The position numbers and the translations under genes were made by a program. The notes beneath the pieces are model-generated. The model was not told the DNA's origin and searched no databases. It worked only from the letters and a program-made list of their open reading frames with translations. From assembly GCF_947179515.1 (NCBI RefSeq), contig NC_067487.1:40938766-41002765 (forward strand): DNA of 64,000 bases, in the 5' to 3' direction. Origin of the DNA: Apodemus sylvaticus (taxonomy: Eukaryota; Chordata; Mammalia; Rodentia; Muridae). This document shows positions 10,603-21,967 of the stretch, piece by piece (positions within the stretch are counted from its first letter, which is position 1; every line of letters begins with the position of its first letter).

Positions 10603-11064
10603 AACACCTGCATCTTCCTTTCCTCCTCTGTCCCCACGACCTGTAACCACTGCCTCTTCCCAACTTCGTGTCCGTGGGTGTAGGGCAATGTGCCGGAGCA
10701 TGAATAGCCTCTCTGGGACTACAGCTCCCTCTGAGTCCCCGAGAGGCCATCAGTTCAGTTTGCAGTAGATCCTCAGCTAGCGGTGGGACTTGATTTTTCC
10801 CCATCCATGAATTTTCAATTTTATGAGCTAGAGTTTTTAGAAAGAATGCATTCACCGGGAGAGGCTTTTTATACTTACTGTGTTTGTAGACAGCTTGTTC
10901 TGACCTGCGCTTTTCCTGCTCATCTATATGCCTGCCTATCATGAAGATTTATGGTGAATGTGACTTTTTCTCTAATAGAAGAATCCAGAACAAAAAGTAG
11001 CGATATGAATACTTCTCGGCTTCCTTTTTGTTCCTAGTTAATTCTACCACTTTTTATTCTTTAA

Positions 11065-11090
11065 TCTCTCTCTCTCTCTCTCTTTCTCTC
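11065..11090. repeat. (TC)n microsatellite
   Basis: A short CT-rich run that adjoins the poly-T side of the antisense L1 3' end, so it probably grew from the L1 poly(A) tail. Confidence 0.85.
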
Positions 11091-11437
11091 TTTTTTTACA
11101 GTCCAGTCATTATCCCCCTCCAGGTCCACCCTTTGACTGTTCCACATTCTGAACCTCCTTCCCCATCCCTCCACACTTCCTACCCCCCCAGAGGATGCCC
11201 CCACCTCCACCCCACCAGACCTCCCCAATCCCTGGGGCTCCAAGTGTCTCTGGGGTTAGGTGCATCTTCTCTGACTGAGGCCAGACCGGTTAGTCCTCTG
11301 CTGTATGTGTGTTGGGGCCTCATATCAGTTGGTGTATGTTGTCTGGTTGGTGGGTCAGTGCCTGAGAGTTCCGGAGTCCAGGTTAGTTGAGACTGGTAGT
11401 CTTCCTATAGGGTTGCCCTCCTCCTCAGCTTTAAAGT
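11091..11437 (-). mobile_element. LINE-1 3'-UTR fragment, antisense, 5'-truncated
   Basis: The + strand reads ttttttacagtccagtcatt, ccccctccaggtccaccctt, ggggcctcatatcagttggt and ttgccctcctcctcagc, the reverse complement of the mouse/rodent L1 3' UTR. No coding part remains. Confidence 0.8.
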
Positions 11438-11718
11438 CAAAGAGCTATCTCTTTCTCTGGCTTTGCTATAGGGTTTTCTGGCTCTAATTAATTCCCTTCT
11501 TGATAGCAAAGAATATCTTGCAAATAACCCTAAATATGATTGAAAACTTTGTTTTTAGTTTTTCCCTACAGGAGATTTTTGGATTACTGTTGAAACCCAC
11601 TTGAAGTGCTTTATAACTATCCCAAAGCTTATAAACACATCTTAGCTTTACAGATAACTTTAATGTGTTATACCTTAATAATATACTTAGGACAATTATA
11701 TATCTCTGTGCGTGTGCA

Positions 11719-11912
11719 AACACACACACACACAGACACACACACACACACAGACACACATACACACACAGACACACACAGACACACACACACAGACACA
11801 CATACACACACAGACACACACAGACACACACACAGACACACACACACAGACACACACTCATATATATATATATGTATATATACATATATATATGTATATA
11901 TACATATATATA
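11719..11912. repeat. Compound (CA)n/(CAGA)n and (TA)n microsatellite
   Basis: About 140 bp of CA with regular CAGACA interruptions, followed by about 52 bp of TA with periodic TATGTATATATACATA units. Gives spurious TH-rich and VC-rich open frames. Confidence 0.95.
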
Positions 11913-12055
11913 TTTCTTTTTCCTTTTCTTTGAGACAGGGTTTCTCTGTGTAGCCCTGGCTGCGCTAGAACTTACTTTGTAGACCAGGCTGTCCTCGAAC
12001 TCAGAGGTCCATCTGCCTTTGCCTCCAGAATATTGGGAGCAAGGAATAATAGGCC
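11913..12055 (-). repeat. B1 SINE, antisense
   Basis: The + strand reads ttgagacagggtttctctgt, gtagccctggctgcgctaga and gtagaccaggctgtcctcga, the reverse complement of B1. The right end is diverged. Confidence 0.95.
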
Positions 12056-12169
12056 TTTCCTTGCTGGGAAAAAGCCAGCAAGGCCTTTTCTTCTGTAAAC
12101 GTATGCACACATGTGTATAGACAACATACCAAGTCCATTTCATGCTGCTTGTATGTGTACGTGACCAGG

Positions 12170-12440
12170 GCTGACCACTTGGGATTCCCTGGAGGAAGTG
12201 GATTTTCCCTTTCTCAGTGGCCGTTGACCACCTTCATCTAGGGTGGGACCTTGTGGAGATTCCCCCATCCACCTTGGCACTCAGCTGGGTCAGGATGCCG
12301 GCCTTGTTTAGGCAAGCACAGTGCTGGGATTTCATGGGTGCATTCCCGTTGTCATGTCTAGGGGGCGCTGTCTAACAGCAGGCATCGTGCTCTTCCAAGG
12401 TTTCCAGCTTCCCTTCCGGTGGTTTTTCCGCAATGCAAAT
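12170..12440 (-). mobile_element. Possible old LINE-1 3'-UTR remnant, antisense
   Basis: Faint similarity to the order of motifs in old rodent L1 3' UTR (gtgggacct, tgggatttc, cacttgggattccc). Highly diverged; this is a weak call. Confidence 0.3.
12355..12373 (+). promoter_or_regulatory. CTCF-like motif
   Basis: tgtctagggggcgctgt matches the CTCF core AGGGGGCGC, with the left CCA part degenerate. Sequence match only; occupancy is unknown. Confidence 0.4.
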
Positions 12441-12971
12441 GTTTTGTTTGGTGTTGGCCGCCTCATGGTCTCTTACTTATTCTCTGTGCTTTGACCAGCC
12501 GTGCATCTCTGTAATAGTCTCCATCTGTCGCACAAAAAAAGCTTTTTGGATGAGGGTGAGAGCCCCACACCTGGCGTCTTCGGTTACCTCAGGTTACATA
12601 AAACCTTCATTTTTGCATTTCAGCATTTTACTTGGCTCTAAGTGAGAGATATCATGTCAATTAAAACGCTGGGAGTTATCTTTTTGTAATAAAAGTGTTT
12701 TTGTGGTTTTGCTCATCTTGTAAAACACAGGGCTTGACAGTCCAAGTTTAAAACAACCCAATTATTATGTAGTCCAAGTTGTTTTTTTTTTTTAAAAAAA
12801 GTGGAATTTGGAAATTTTATACTACCCCCGTTGAAAACTTCAAGGCTCTGGGGTGTTTAAATTGCCAATACCTTTGAAGAAAAGTTGTACTTAGTTCTTT
12901 GCAAATGCAGTTTTCTTTGTAAGGGAACTTTTAAAGCGGTTTACTTTCTATCATTTGGAGAATTTGGATGG

Positions 12972-12988
12972 CCAGCAGGGGGCAGCAG
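12972..12988 (+). promoter_or_regulatory. CTCF-like motif, strong
   Basis: ccagcagggggcagcag fits the established core CCASYAGRKGGC exactly. It lies in non-repeat sequence, in the same orientation as the weaker motif 617 bp upstream. Sequence match only. Confidence 0.55.
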
Positions 12989-13097
12989 ATTGTCATTATT
13001 ATTTAAAGGCCATTTGCCGGAAAAGTGAGTTAGGTTTAAAATCAAATTGCAAGATTTGAGTTGTTTTGTCTTATTTGGCTTTGTTGTTTCATTTTGT

Positions 13098-13210
13098 TTT
13101 CACTTTAGACAGAATCTTACTATCTAGCCCAGGCTGGCCTTAAAGTGTGTATCCTCCTGCCTCACTCTCCTGAATGCTGAAACTACAGGCATGCACCACC
13201 ACGCCTGGCA
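13098..13210 (-). repeat. Old B1/proto-B1 SINE, antisense
   Basis: The + strand reads tctagcccaggctggcctta, cctcctgcctcactctcctg and aggcatgcaccaccacgcct, a B1/7SL-type right-to-left order with strong divergence. Confidence 0.8.
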
Positions 13211-13857
13211 AAATATTTGAACTCTGTCAAGGCTAGTGGTATATGGATATAGGGGTCATGGAGAAGGAATTGTATATAGTTCTTGGGACATCATCAAGAG
13301 CATCTTTTCCATTTTTACCCTTGCTTCTTTAATGGGCAGATATATCAATTTGTATATAATACATATTATACGTATATACATTTATAAATATATGTACTTA
13401 GCAGCTTATGTTCCAGGTTTCTGATCTTCGTCTTTTCCTTCTTGTCTTTTCCTTCCTATTTCCTTCCTATCCAGTTTCCACGTTGTTGTAGCCACAGTAG
13501 CTCCTACAGTAACTTTTTAGTAACAGTAACTGGAATGAATTGCCCAGTGAAAGGCACCTCTCAGACAGACTCTTCTGTGTGTTCTTGTAGAATGATGTCA
13601 TCTTTCTCCCTTTGTTCTGCCCGTTCACGTGTTAGGATGTTTTCCTAGTCTTTGTTTCTTTTCTAAGTCTACTGCCTCCAACACGCCATCCCCATCTATG
13701 CCTTATAGTGTTTTTTTATTTGTGTTCTTACACTAATACCTCCTTATATCTGTCAGGGACCATAAACATATTGGATCAGATTAGTACTCTGTAATAATAT
13801 TTTTTTATTCACCTGACGTTAAGGACAGGGAAAGCCTTAATTATTAAGATCATTCCA

Positions 13858-14110
13858 AGGCTGGGGTGTGGTAGTTCTTGACTTTGTTCTCAGCACTTGG
13901 GAAGCAGAGATAGAGGCAGGCAGATCTCTGAGTTTGAGGCCACCCTGGTCTACGTAGACCAGGTTGTACTAGGCAAGCCCAGGCTATACAGTGAAAACAA
14001 AAACACACTTGTGACCTCAGCACTTGAGAAGCTGAAGTAGGGAGATCAGGGATTCTGCAGATGGGATGACGTAGGGACTTCAAGGCCAGCTCGTACCTGT
14101 GGAGATCTAT
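13858..14110 (+). repeat. Diverged B1 copy with a second B1-like fragment
   Basis: The first copy, from about 13858, contains ctcagcacttgggaagcaga, ggcaggcagatctctgagtt and gaggccaccctggtctacg. A second fragment from about 14009 repeats gacctcagcacttgagaagc and tcaaggccagctc. A perfect 20-bp palindrome sits in the first copy at 13944-13963. Confidence 0.85.
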
Positions 14111-14307
14111 TTCAGAAAGAAAGTTCAGTTGTGAAAGTACAAGATGGAGGGTATTTGGAAGGCTAGAAAGGAATAAAGGAAAGTAAACGGCACAATTCCC
14201 ATTCATCATCTGACTGCTAACATCAGTAGTCTAATCCTGGATGGTTGAGTTTTCACTCATCCTCTTTGTAATGTATTATGCTAGTCTGATGTTTGATTTT
14301 CTAACTA

Positions 14308-14310
14308 GTA

Positions 14311-14358
<48 letters not shown>

Positions 14359-14397
14359 TACATATATACATATATACATATATACATATATATATTA
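14308..14397. repeat. (TA)n / (TATACA)n microsatellite
   Basis: About 45 bp of pure TA followed by TATACA units. Self-complementary in its first half. Confidence 0.95.
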
Positions 14398-16474
14398 ACA
14401 TTTACACATTAGTACAACATATAGCTATACCATAATAGTTCCACATCCACAGTATGGAATGTTTGGAACAAATGGTTGCAGTGTTCCTTTGTTAAGTTTT
14501 AACTAGTACAAGGAAACGGTCTGAAGGTGTGAGTGCTTGTGCTTGGCTGTCGATCCTGATGAACTGATCTCTGAGAACCCTGACAGGCCGAGCTTTTATT
14601 GTCAGTGTGGTCCTTCTATTGCTCCCCACGCTTCCACATGCAATTACAAAACAGCGTGTGACCAATCAAAAACCAAGCCCACCACAGTTTTAGGCATTTA
14701 AAGTGGATTCTTCCTAAATTTCTCTTAGAGTTGACATCCCTGCCCCCCATGCCCAAAATTCACTGATTTGTAGCATCTACTGGTTTATTATGAGAAACTT
14801 TCAAAAGAGTTGTGCTCAATAGCTTAAGGTAGCTTAGAATAAGAAATGATGGCCACTCAAGGTTATTTTAATAGTGCAGGTCTTACGCCAAGTCATTTAC
14901 AAACATGAGCTTGTTTAATCCCCACAGTAGTTTTGGAGGAGGGAAATGGTTTCATTTTGTATAGGACATGTTTTAAGATGTGCATCCTGTGTCTAAGAAG
15001 CCAGATCCAGCAGGCATAGATAGCCAAACGAACATAGTCTTTGGTAAATTAAAGTTCATTAAAGGACAGCAAAGGACTATTTTGTTTATTACTTTGGAGT
15101 CCTCTATGAATAGGTGACAGAGGCAGATGCTATTAGAGTCCATATGGTACCAGTATATTGGCCTTCTTTAGTGTTTTTTGAAGTAAAATATGAAAGTACA
15201 AACCAGAGCAGGGTGGTTTTATTGTGTGGGAGGAAATGGAATGGTCCCCAAGTGACTAACCAACAATCTGTGAAAATCAAAGTCTTGCCTGACAGTGAAT
15301 TCCTTTGGGTATCCTCTGAGCCCAGTGCTGGGGTTACACAACAAGCCATATTCTACACACTGAGAAGGTTGACATTTCTCCCAGTCTGCTTCCCGCCAAG
15401 CTGCAGCGGTCAGGCTCCTGCAGTGCCTCTCCTTGCGCTAATGCCTGGGAGCTGGAACCCTCCCCAAACCGGGAAAGCGTTTCTTCAGACAAGAAAGAGA
15501 TGTCTCATCTTTCTTTTCAAGTAGAGTTAGATTATGATGAAGTAAGTCAAAAGCCAGGCCAAGCAGAATTTTATTTTATTTTATTTTTCCTTTGTGATTG
15601 GTTGATCACTATCTACAGAACATGGGGACAAGAGACAGCACTCAGTGGTATAGATTGCTATTGCTTCAGTTTCGGGTGTTTTTATGACCTGTCCTTTTTT
15701 TTTTTTCTTTTTTCTTTTTTCTTTCAGAGTAGCTGGAATTATGGGAGTTAATGATCTCTTTAATGTAGAACATAACTTTCATTATAGGACTTATTAGCTC
15801 AAAAGGAACAGTCTTGGACAGTGTAGCAACCTTTTTTTTTTTTTTTGTCTTGGAATCTGGGAACCCCTCAATCTGTACATAAGTGGCCACAGGATGGTCA
15901 CAAGGAAGGGACTAGAATAGGGGGCGGTGGGAAGAGGCACAAAGCCGTAAACCCTAAACATTTGTTGTGAACACAATGTTGCAATAGTAAATTAAGAGAT
16001 GAAAAGTAATGTAATTTAAGAGAGACCACTTGGAATTAGTATGATGGTGATATAATTCTGCTGATGTGTTTAACAGGCAGATTTTGATTGTTAAACCACT
16101 AATTTTTTTTTCTCCCCAAGTTCTATCCCAAGTGAGTGCACTTTAATTAAATGTCCTCAGAAATCCTTCCCTCCTCCCCTGTTCAGTTTTATAGAGAAAA
16201 TAACGCTTTTTCTTAAGCCAAGTTAGGATGATAATGCATCTTACACATGATCTCTGCATCATGTGCCCCTGTGCTCTGCTGGTTCTGTTGTGGAGCAAAT
16301 CGGACTCTCTGTCCACCCGAGAAAAGTCCTCTGAAATGGGAACCCCAACATCGGAGTTGTTTTGTGCGTGTATGTGTGTATGATATATACACATGGCTGC
16401 ACAGGGTGAGCATGGCCAATGTACGGAGGACAGAAAGGGCATTGAGTCTTCCTTTCTCATTCTCTGTTTGATCC

Positions 16475-16825
16475 TTTGAGGTAGGGCCTCATGCTGACTC
16501 CAGAGCTCAGCTCCTATGGCTGAGGTTGCAGTGTGTGGGATGGTGCCGGGGGTGGGGTGGGGTAGAGTGGGTAGTGGGGTAGGGGGTGGGGTGGGGATGG
16601 GTGGGGTGGGGTGGGTAAGGTGGGGGTGGGGTGGGTAGGGTAGGGTAGGATGGGGGGTGGGGGTAAGGTGGAGTAGGGGGAGTGGGGTGGGGTAGGGATG
16701 GGGGTGGGGTGGGGTGGAGGTGGGGGGTGGGGTGGGGTGGGGTGAGGTGTTGGTAACTGTTCTAAACTCCAGTCCTCATGCTTGCTCACAAACCCCTCAA
16801 CCACAGAGCCATCTCTCCAGCCCCC
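16475..16825 (-). repeat. Diverged rodent SINE, antisense, split by a G-rich minisatellite
   Basis: The right part (cacagagccatctctccagc) is the reverse complement of the tRNA-like SINE head. The left part (ctgactccagagctcagctc) resembles the SINE body. Between them, 16543-16746 is a run of GGGGT/GGGTA units. The family (B4 or B3) is uncertain. Confidence 0.6.
16543..16746 (+). repeat. G-rich minisatellite, G-quadruplex prone
   Basis: About 200 bp of irregular GGGGTGGGG, GGGTAGGG and GGGGATGGG units with several dozen G runs on the sense strand of Nnt. Predicted (not shown) to form quadruplexes in the transcript and in the non-template strand. Confidence 0.9.
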
Positions 16826-17457
16826 AAGATAGGCTTTTCAAATTAATTTTTAATGACAAGAATTTAGTAGAACACATTTTTTTTTTTTTTTTGAGAGTTA
16901 AATCTCAAAAATCTTGTAATCAGAACTGGAAAAGATTCATAGACATCAAAACTTGAATGTTTGGGGAGTCCCAGTTATGGCTGCTTCAGTTTTTTTTTTT
17001 TTATTCAGAAGTTTATAAACTTTCTGCCCGGCTGGGATTAGGATGCTAATTCAAAACATTAAATTTTTTCTTATCCCCTTATCCATCATCTTTGAAATTT
17101 ATGTTATTTATTAAAGTGTGGCTATTTCCCACATCCCTTCTCCCTCTTCCTCATTGCTAGACCTCCTCAGCTGTGTAAATCTCTCTACAAGGTTGTCCCT
17201 GGCCTCCTTGTTGTATGGATGACCCTGCTTTTTTCTGATGGGATATTATTGAAGATTTCTGGATGCTTCTTTTAATTTTTTAAACTTTTTAAATAGAGTA
17301 TTGTCTTTGAAAAAGTAATAGATTGATAATTGTGAGCTTTTAAGTGATTTCGTGGATAACGATAATAAAAAAACAGGTTTTAAAGATTTTTTTGAGTTTT
17401 TTTCCCTTCCCATGAAGTACTCATCATATAAAATGCTCAGATTTACAAACAGTGTGT

Positions 17458-17832
17458 GTGCTGGCTAGTTTTATGTCAACTTGATACAAGCAAGAGTCAT
17501 TTTGAAAGAGGAAACCTCAATTAAGAAAATGTGTCTGTGGGCAAGCCTGTGGTGCATTTTTCTTGATTAATGATTAATGTGTGAGGGTCTAGCTCACTGT
17601 AGGAGGTGCTCCCCTGGGCTGTTGGTCCTGGGTGTTCCAAGAGAGCAGACCAGACAGAACAAGTCAGTAAACGACACTCCTCCATGGCTTCTGCCTCAGC
17701 TCCTGCCTTGATTTCCCTCAGTGATGTGATGAACTGTGGTATGGAAGTGTAAGCAAAATAACCCTTTCCTCCCCAAGTGGCGTCTGGTCATGGTGTTTTA
17801 ACACAGCAATAGCAACCCTAATTAAAACAGTA
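17458..17832 (+). repeat. RMER1-like rodent repeat
   Basis: Starts gctggctagttttatgtcaa, contains ctccatggcttctgcctcag and ends ggtcatggtgttttaacaca then gcaaccctaattaaaaca. Related to, but more diverged than, the antisense copies at 4834 and 61447. Confidence 0.6.
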
Positions 17833-18676
17833 AGTAATTTGAATTCTTAAAATGTGTTTTGTTCCTCAAAACATCTAGTTTCTCTCCCTTTACCACACCC
17901 CCTCCAGCTATTCTTGACAAAATGCTTCTTGTCTTACCATCTAATCAGGGCGTTTTCAAATTTCATTCATGGATGATCATATGTGAGCACACCTGGAGCG
18001 AGAGATGGCTTTCTCTGAATTCTCTCCTGAGATTATCTTCCTAGTGAAAAGGGCAGGAACAGGCTGAAAGTGTATACTGCCTTGCTTGTCTGCCTCCTTG
18101 CAGGCGAGATATTTTAGAATCCTAGTGATGAGCTGTAAAAGATTTGGAAAGTGAGGGTGTCCATATCCTTATTTTTTTCCTTGAATGCAAGAAGCTGTGA
18201 AGTTCTGAATGAAATGTGTAGTTATCATTTGGATACAGTAGCAGAATCTACTGGAGAGATATATAAGGTCTTTTTGTGAGAATTTTTCTTCTTGCAAATC
18301 TCTCATTCTCTTTCACTCTGGTGAAGTACATATAAATATGGAGAAAGAAGTTGGTTATTCAATATCTAGACAATAATAGTACATCCAAAATTTTATTAAT
18401 TTCTATATTTTATATTTTTTTATTTGTTAAAATATTTGTTTTTGTTTTGTTGGAAACATATCAGTGTGTAATTGACCTGGTTGGAATATTGATATGATTC
18501 TTAGATATTTCTATTATTTAAGTTTTGAAGTGATTTTAGGAGCCATCCCTGGCTAAAGTTCTTTAAATAATTAAACAGATTACTTTAAGATGATTTTGAA
18601 TTTCATGTGTATCAGATTCATGCTATTCTCAAAGAGCATGGGTTGGACTCTGATAGGTGCTGTTCTTTCTCTTTAG

Positions 18677-18836
18677 GCAATGAATCGCTCCCTGGCTAAC
18701 GTAATTCTTGGAGGCTATGGTACAACTTCAACAGCTGGTGGGAAACCCATGGAAATTTCTGGCACACATACAGAAATCAACCTTGACAATGCTGTTGAGA
18801 TGATCCGGGAAGCTAACAGCATTGTTATAACTCCAG
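18677..18836 (+). CDS. Nnt: Nnt exon: end of dII and linker into dIII
   Basis: The acceptor is tctctttag and the donor gtaaaaaa; 53 codons plus one base. It begins AMNRSLANVILGGYGTTS. The asparagine of AMNRS (codon 18683-18685) corresponds to betaAsn222 of the E. coli enzyme at the matrix end of the proton path. GGKPMEISGTHTEINLDNAV, then EMIREANSIVITP, is the hinge and the first strand of the NADP(H)-binding domain. The donor is followed by 11 As, so only GTAA fits the U1 consensus well. G|GA forms the glycine with the next exon. Confidence 0.97.
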
Positions 18837-18939
18837 GTAAAAAAAAAAAAATGAATAAAAGTAAAATCTAGAAAAAGTAAACAACCTATCTTGGCTGTTG
18901 TGATTGATTATATTGATAGGAAGAAGGTACATTGAAACC

Positions 18940-19790
18940 TCCTCATTAAAGGTTTTTATCAGTTCTTTGAGAATTCCATACAGGTTTGGATCATATTCAT
19001 TGCCAATCCTCCCAAGATCCATTCCTTCTCTAGTCACCTACCTTTCTGTGTTTTTCTTAACTCATCAAGAGCATTCGTGCCACGTAGGTGTTGGTGGATG
19101 TGTGGTCTTCCACTGGAACGTGACTGGCTTACCAGGGGCCTCTTCTCCAGCAGTTACCTGTTGCCAACAACTGCATGGCTAGGAGTGGGGTTTTGTACCC
19201 ACCTCCCATCTCCACGTTGGGATTTGGTCTGACTTGGGCTTGCATAGGCTTTGTGCGCGCTGTGACAACCACTGTGACCTTGTAGGAGCAGCTGCCCCGA
19301 TGTGCCCAGAAGATAATGTTTCTTCATAGTCCTCCATCTATCACGTTTGATGCCTACGGATACTTTCTGCTTCTTCTGCAATGGTCTCTGAGCCTTGGGA
19401 AGAGTGGCTGCAGTAAATATGTCCCATTTAATTGTGCTGTCCGCAGTCTCGTATTCTCTGTATCTGGAGCAGTTGCGAATCACTCTGTTAATGACGGGGC
19501 AGGTAGAAGCTTTACAGCTGAGGGCTGAGAGATGCATTGATCTATGGGAATAAAAATGCATCTCTAGAAGTCAATTTAATATTATGTCCATTTAACAGCA
19601 TGATAGCAGTAGGCTTTTCTTCTAGGGACTATGGCCTGTGTAGCCATAGGGACCTCCTCATTTTTGGAAACAGTAGAGACAGTAGCCATGGAATGGGCCT
19701 TGGATAAGAATACTGGGCACTCTCAGCTAAGGCAATATTTTAGAATAACATACATATTCTATCAATTAATGCAGTGGATTCTAGCTGTCA
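18940..19790 (-). mobile_element. Old LINE-1 3' UTR, antisense
   Basis: The + strand has ggtttttatcagttctttga, tcatcaagagcattcgtgcc, ctaggagtggggttttgtac, tgcataggctttgtgcg and gaatcactctgttaatgacg, matching the order of motifs in old rodent L1 3' UTRs read in reverse. Diverged; the left and right limits are approximate. Confidence 0.6.
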
Positions 19791-19969
19791 TTTTGAGCTT
19801 TTGTAAACATGGTAAGCTATTGTCGAGTCCTGCTTATTGTTACTTTTAGGGTATGTAAGATTAAATTAGGTGTAGCATGTAGAAATATCTGACTCTTTCA
19901 TTAGACCCAGTGAGTGTTAGTCTCTTCAGAAATCATTTGTTCAAGAGTTCATCAAGAATCTCTATGATT

Positions 19970-20115
19970 GCCGGGCGGTGGCGGCGCACGCCTGCAATCC
20001 CAGCACTTGGGAGCCAGAGGCAGGTGAATTTCTGAGTTTGAGGCCAGCCTGGTCTACAGAGTGAGTTCCAGGACAGCCAGGGCTATGCAGAGAAACCCTG
20101 TCTCGAAAAACCAAA

Positions 20116-20150
<35 letters not shown>

Positions 20151-20152
20151 AA

Positions 20153-20191
<39 letters not shown>

Positions 20192-20192
20192 A
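19970..20192 (+). repeat. Young B1 SINE with expanded (AAAT)n tail
   Basis: Near-consensus B1 (gccgggcggtggcggcgcac ... aaccctgtctcgaaaaacc), followed by about 75 bp of AAAT/TAAA units. The target-site duplication is aagaatctctatgatt (19954-19969) and aagaatctctgtgatt (20193-20208), 15/16 identical, confirming a retrotransposition event. Confidence 0.97.
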
Positions 20193-21817
20193 AAGAATCT
20201 CTGTGATTTTCTGAAATGGTCTCCGTCAGTTGTGAAGTTAAGTTTCTGTGACAAGGGGTGAGGACTACAGTCCCCTGTGGGTATAAGGACAGAGGTCTAG
20301 ATGGTTGCTAGGGATTATGCAGGCATAGTGAGTGGTTTCTATCACGTTAGTATGACTTAGGAGAAAGCTCATCATGTACTTGTAGTTTTGCCTGATTAAA
20401 GTTGTGTACTAAAAATAACTTGTCATGGGAGTCCCAATATGTCACTTTTGTCTTTAATTTTTGCCTCTAACAGCCTGTATAATACAGACCAAGTCATTTA
20501 ATATCTCCTAATGTGTATGACTGAGTTCAATTTTTCATGTTTGTCACAGAATGTCAGATTATGATTTTAACTCTCATGCCATTCTGGGAGTTTTCCAGAA
20601 GAAAGACTTGACACATGGGCAATTTACTGGTTGAGAATGTAGTCTGATAAAAATATCAAATGTAAGGTAAATTTGATATTTTAATATGCACCTCAATAAA
20701 GGCAGTATTACATTTGAATGATGGAATTTGGTTGTTACAGAGCTGAGACTACTGTTGCCAGTTAGTGTGTGTAAATACACTATAATGTCTGGGACATACC
20801 CGCATAGTGAATTGTCCTTGCCAAAAGGCAACAGTGTGACTTATTGAGAAGCTGTGCCTGTGTGTAAAGATATGACACTGGACAGGACGTGGTAGTGACT
20901 TTCCTTCAGGAGCTGTCTACCCCAGTTTAGAAGTTGGATAGGGAGATAAATGATGCCAAGTGTATTCTGAGAGTGGCTAAACTGAACTGTGTAGACATTT
21001 TTCCCCCTAAGGAAGAACCTAAGGAAGCTAAGGGTTGTAAGGAAGTTAGGAATCGTCTTGAGCCTTAGAGGAGAGGATGTATGGTGTTGTGGGTAGGAGA
21101 AGGCAGGAATGATAGCTAGAGCAAAGAGTTGGCATTTGGAGAGAAGAATCAGAAGAGTATTAACAGATGTGAGTCAGCATATAGGTAATATGGACACAGT
21201 CTTAGAGTTAAGGAACAAGGGAGTAGATGGACATTCTTGGTCATACCTCTACAAACCTCACGTGGAAAGGACCACCATTTATTTATTTAAATACAGCAGT
21301 GGAGTTGGGGGAGAAGGGTTTGCAGTTTTTTTCTTTGAAGGCATTAGGTTTGGACAGTGATCATGCTATACTGGAGCTCAATTGTAGGTCAACCCGGGAG
21401 GACTTGCTTGGCACAGTTGCTTGCGTCCTGGAGTGAGCTAAAATTTAAGGAGAGGCAGGGGACAAATGGAAAGCTTCAGGGGCAGATGTGACTATTTAAG
21501 AAGAGAAGGAGAAAACCTAGTAAAGGTGTTAGAGGAAGAATAGTAAGAAAGCCAGCAGTGAGCCACACCGGACTCCAGTGGCATCAAAGACACATATCCA
21601 GAGCTGAAAACACATGGGCAAGGGCATGGACTAGCGTGGGCACAGGGAGTGTGGCAGGGACACTGCAGCATGACACTTACCGAGAGATTGAGGAGGGCGT
21701 CATTAGATTTTGAGTTTCAGAAAGTCCAGACTATAAATCCGCTTTCACTTATTCCGCCTAACTGCCTATGCTGTCACAGAAGTATGGTTTGATCAAGAGG
21801 GAGGCTATCATCAATAA

Positions 21818-21967
<150 letters not shown>

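Larger units (their letters stand above)
9662..18676 (+). other. Nnt: Nnt intron, 9 kb, SINE/LINE remnants and G-rich tracts
   Basis: Contains a B1 broken by a G-rich tract (10371-10602), an antisense L1 3' end (about 11091-11437), compound CA and TA repeats (11719-11912), antisense B1 copies (11913, 13098), CTCF-like motifs (12355, 12972), a sense B1 with a perfect palindrome (13858), a (TA)n tract (14308), a second G-rich tract (16543-16746) and an RMER1-like element (17458). Unique sequence at 14400-16440 and 17830-18660 holds no gene that I recognise. Confidence 0.93.

Noticed and set aside
11484..12143. A 219-codon minus-strand frame
   Set aside because: Most of it is CA and TA microsatellite joined to an antisense B1; the VCVC/IYIY composition shows that it is repeat.
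15114..15524. A 136-codon + strand frame in unique sequence
   Set aside because: No recognisable family, no splice or promoter context, and composition like the surrounding intron. A protein search would settle it.
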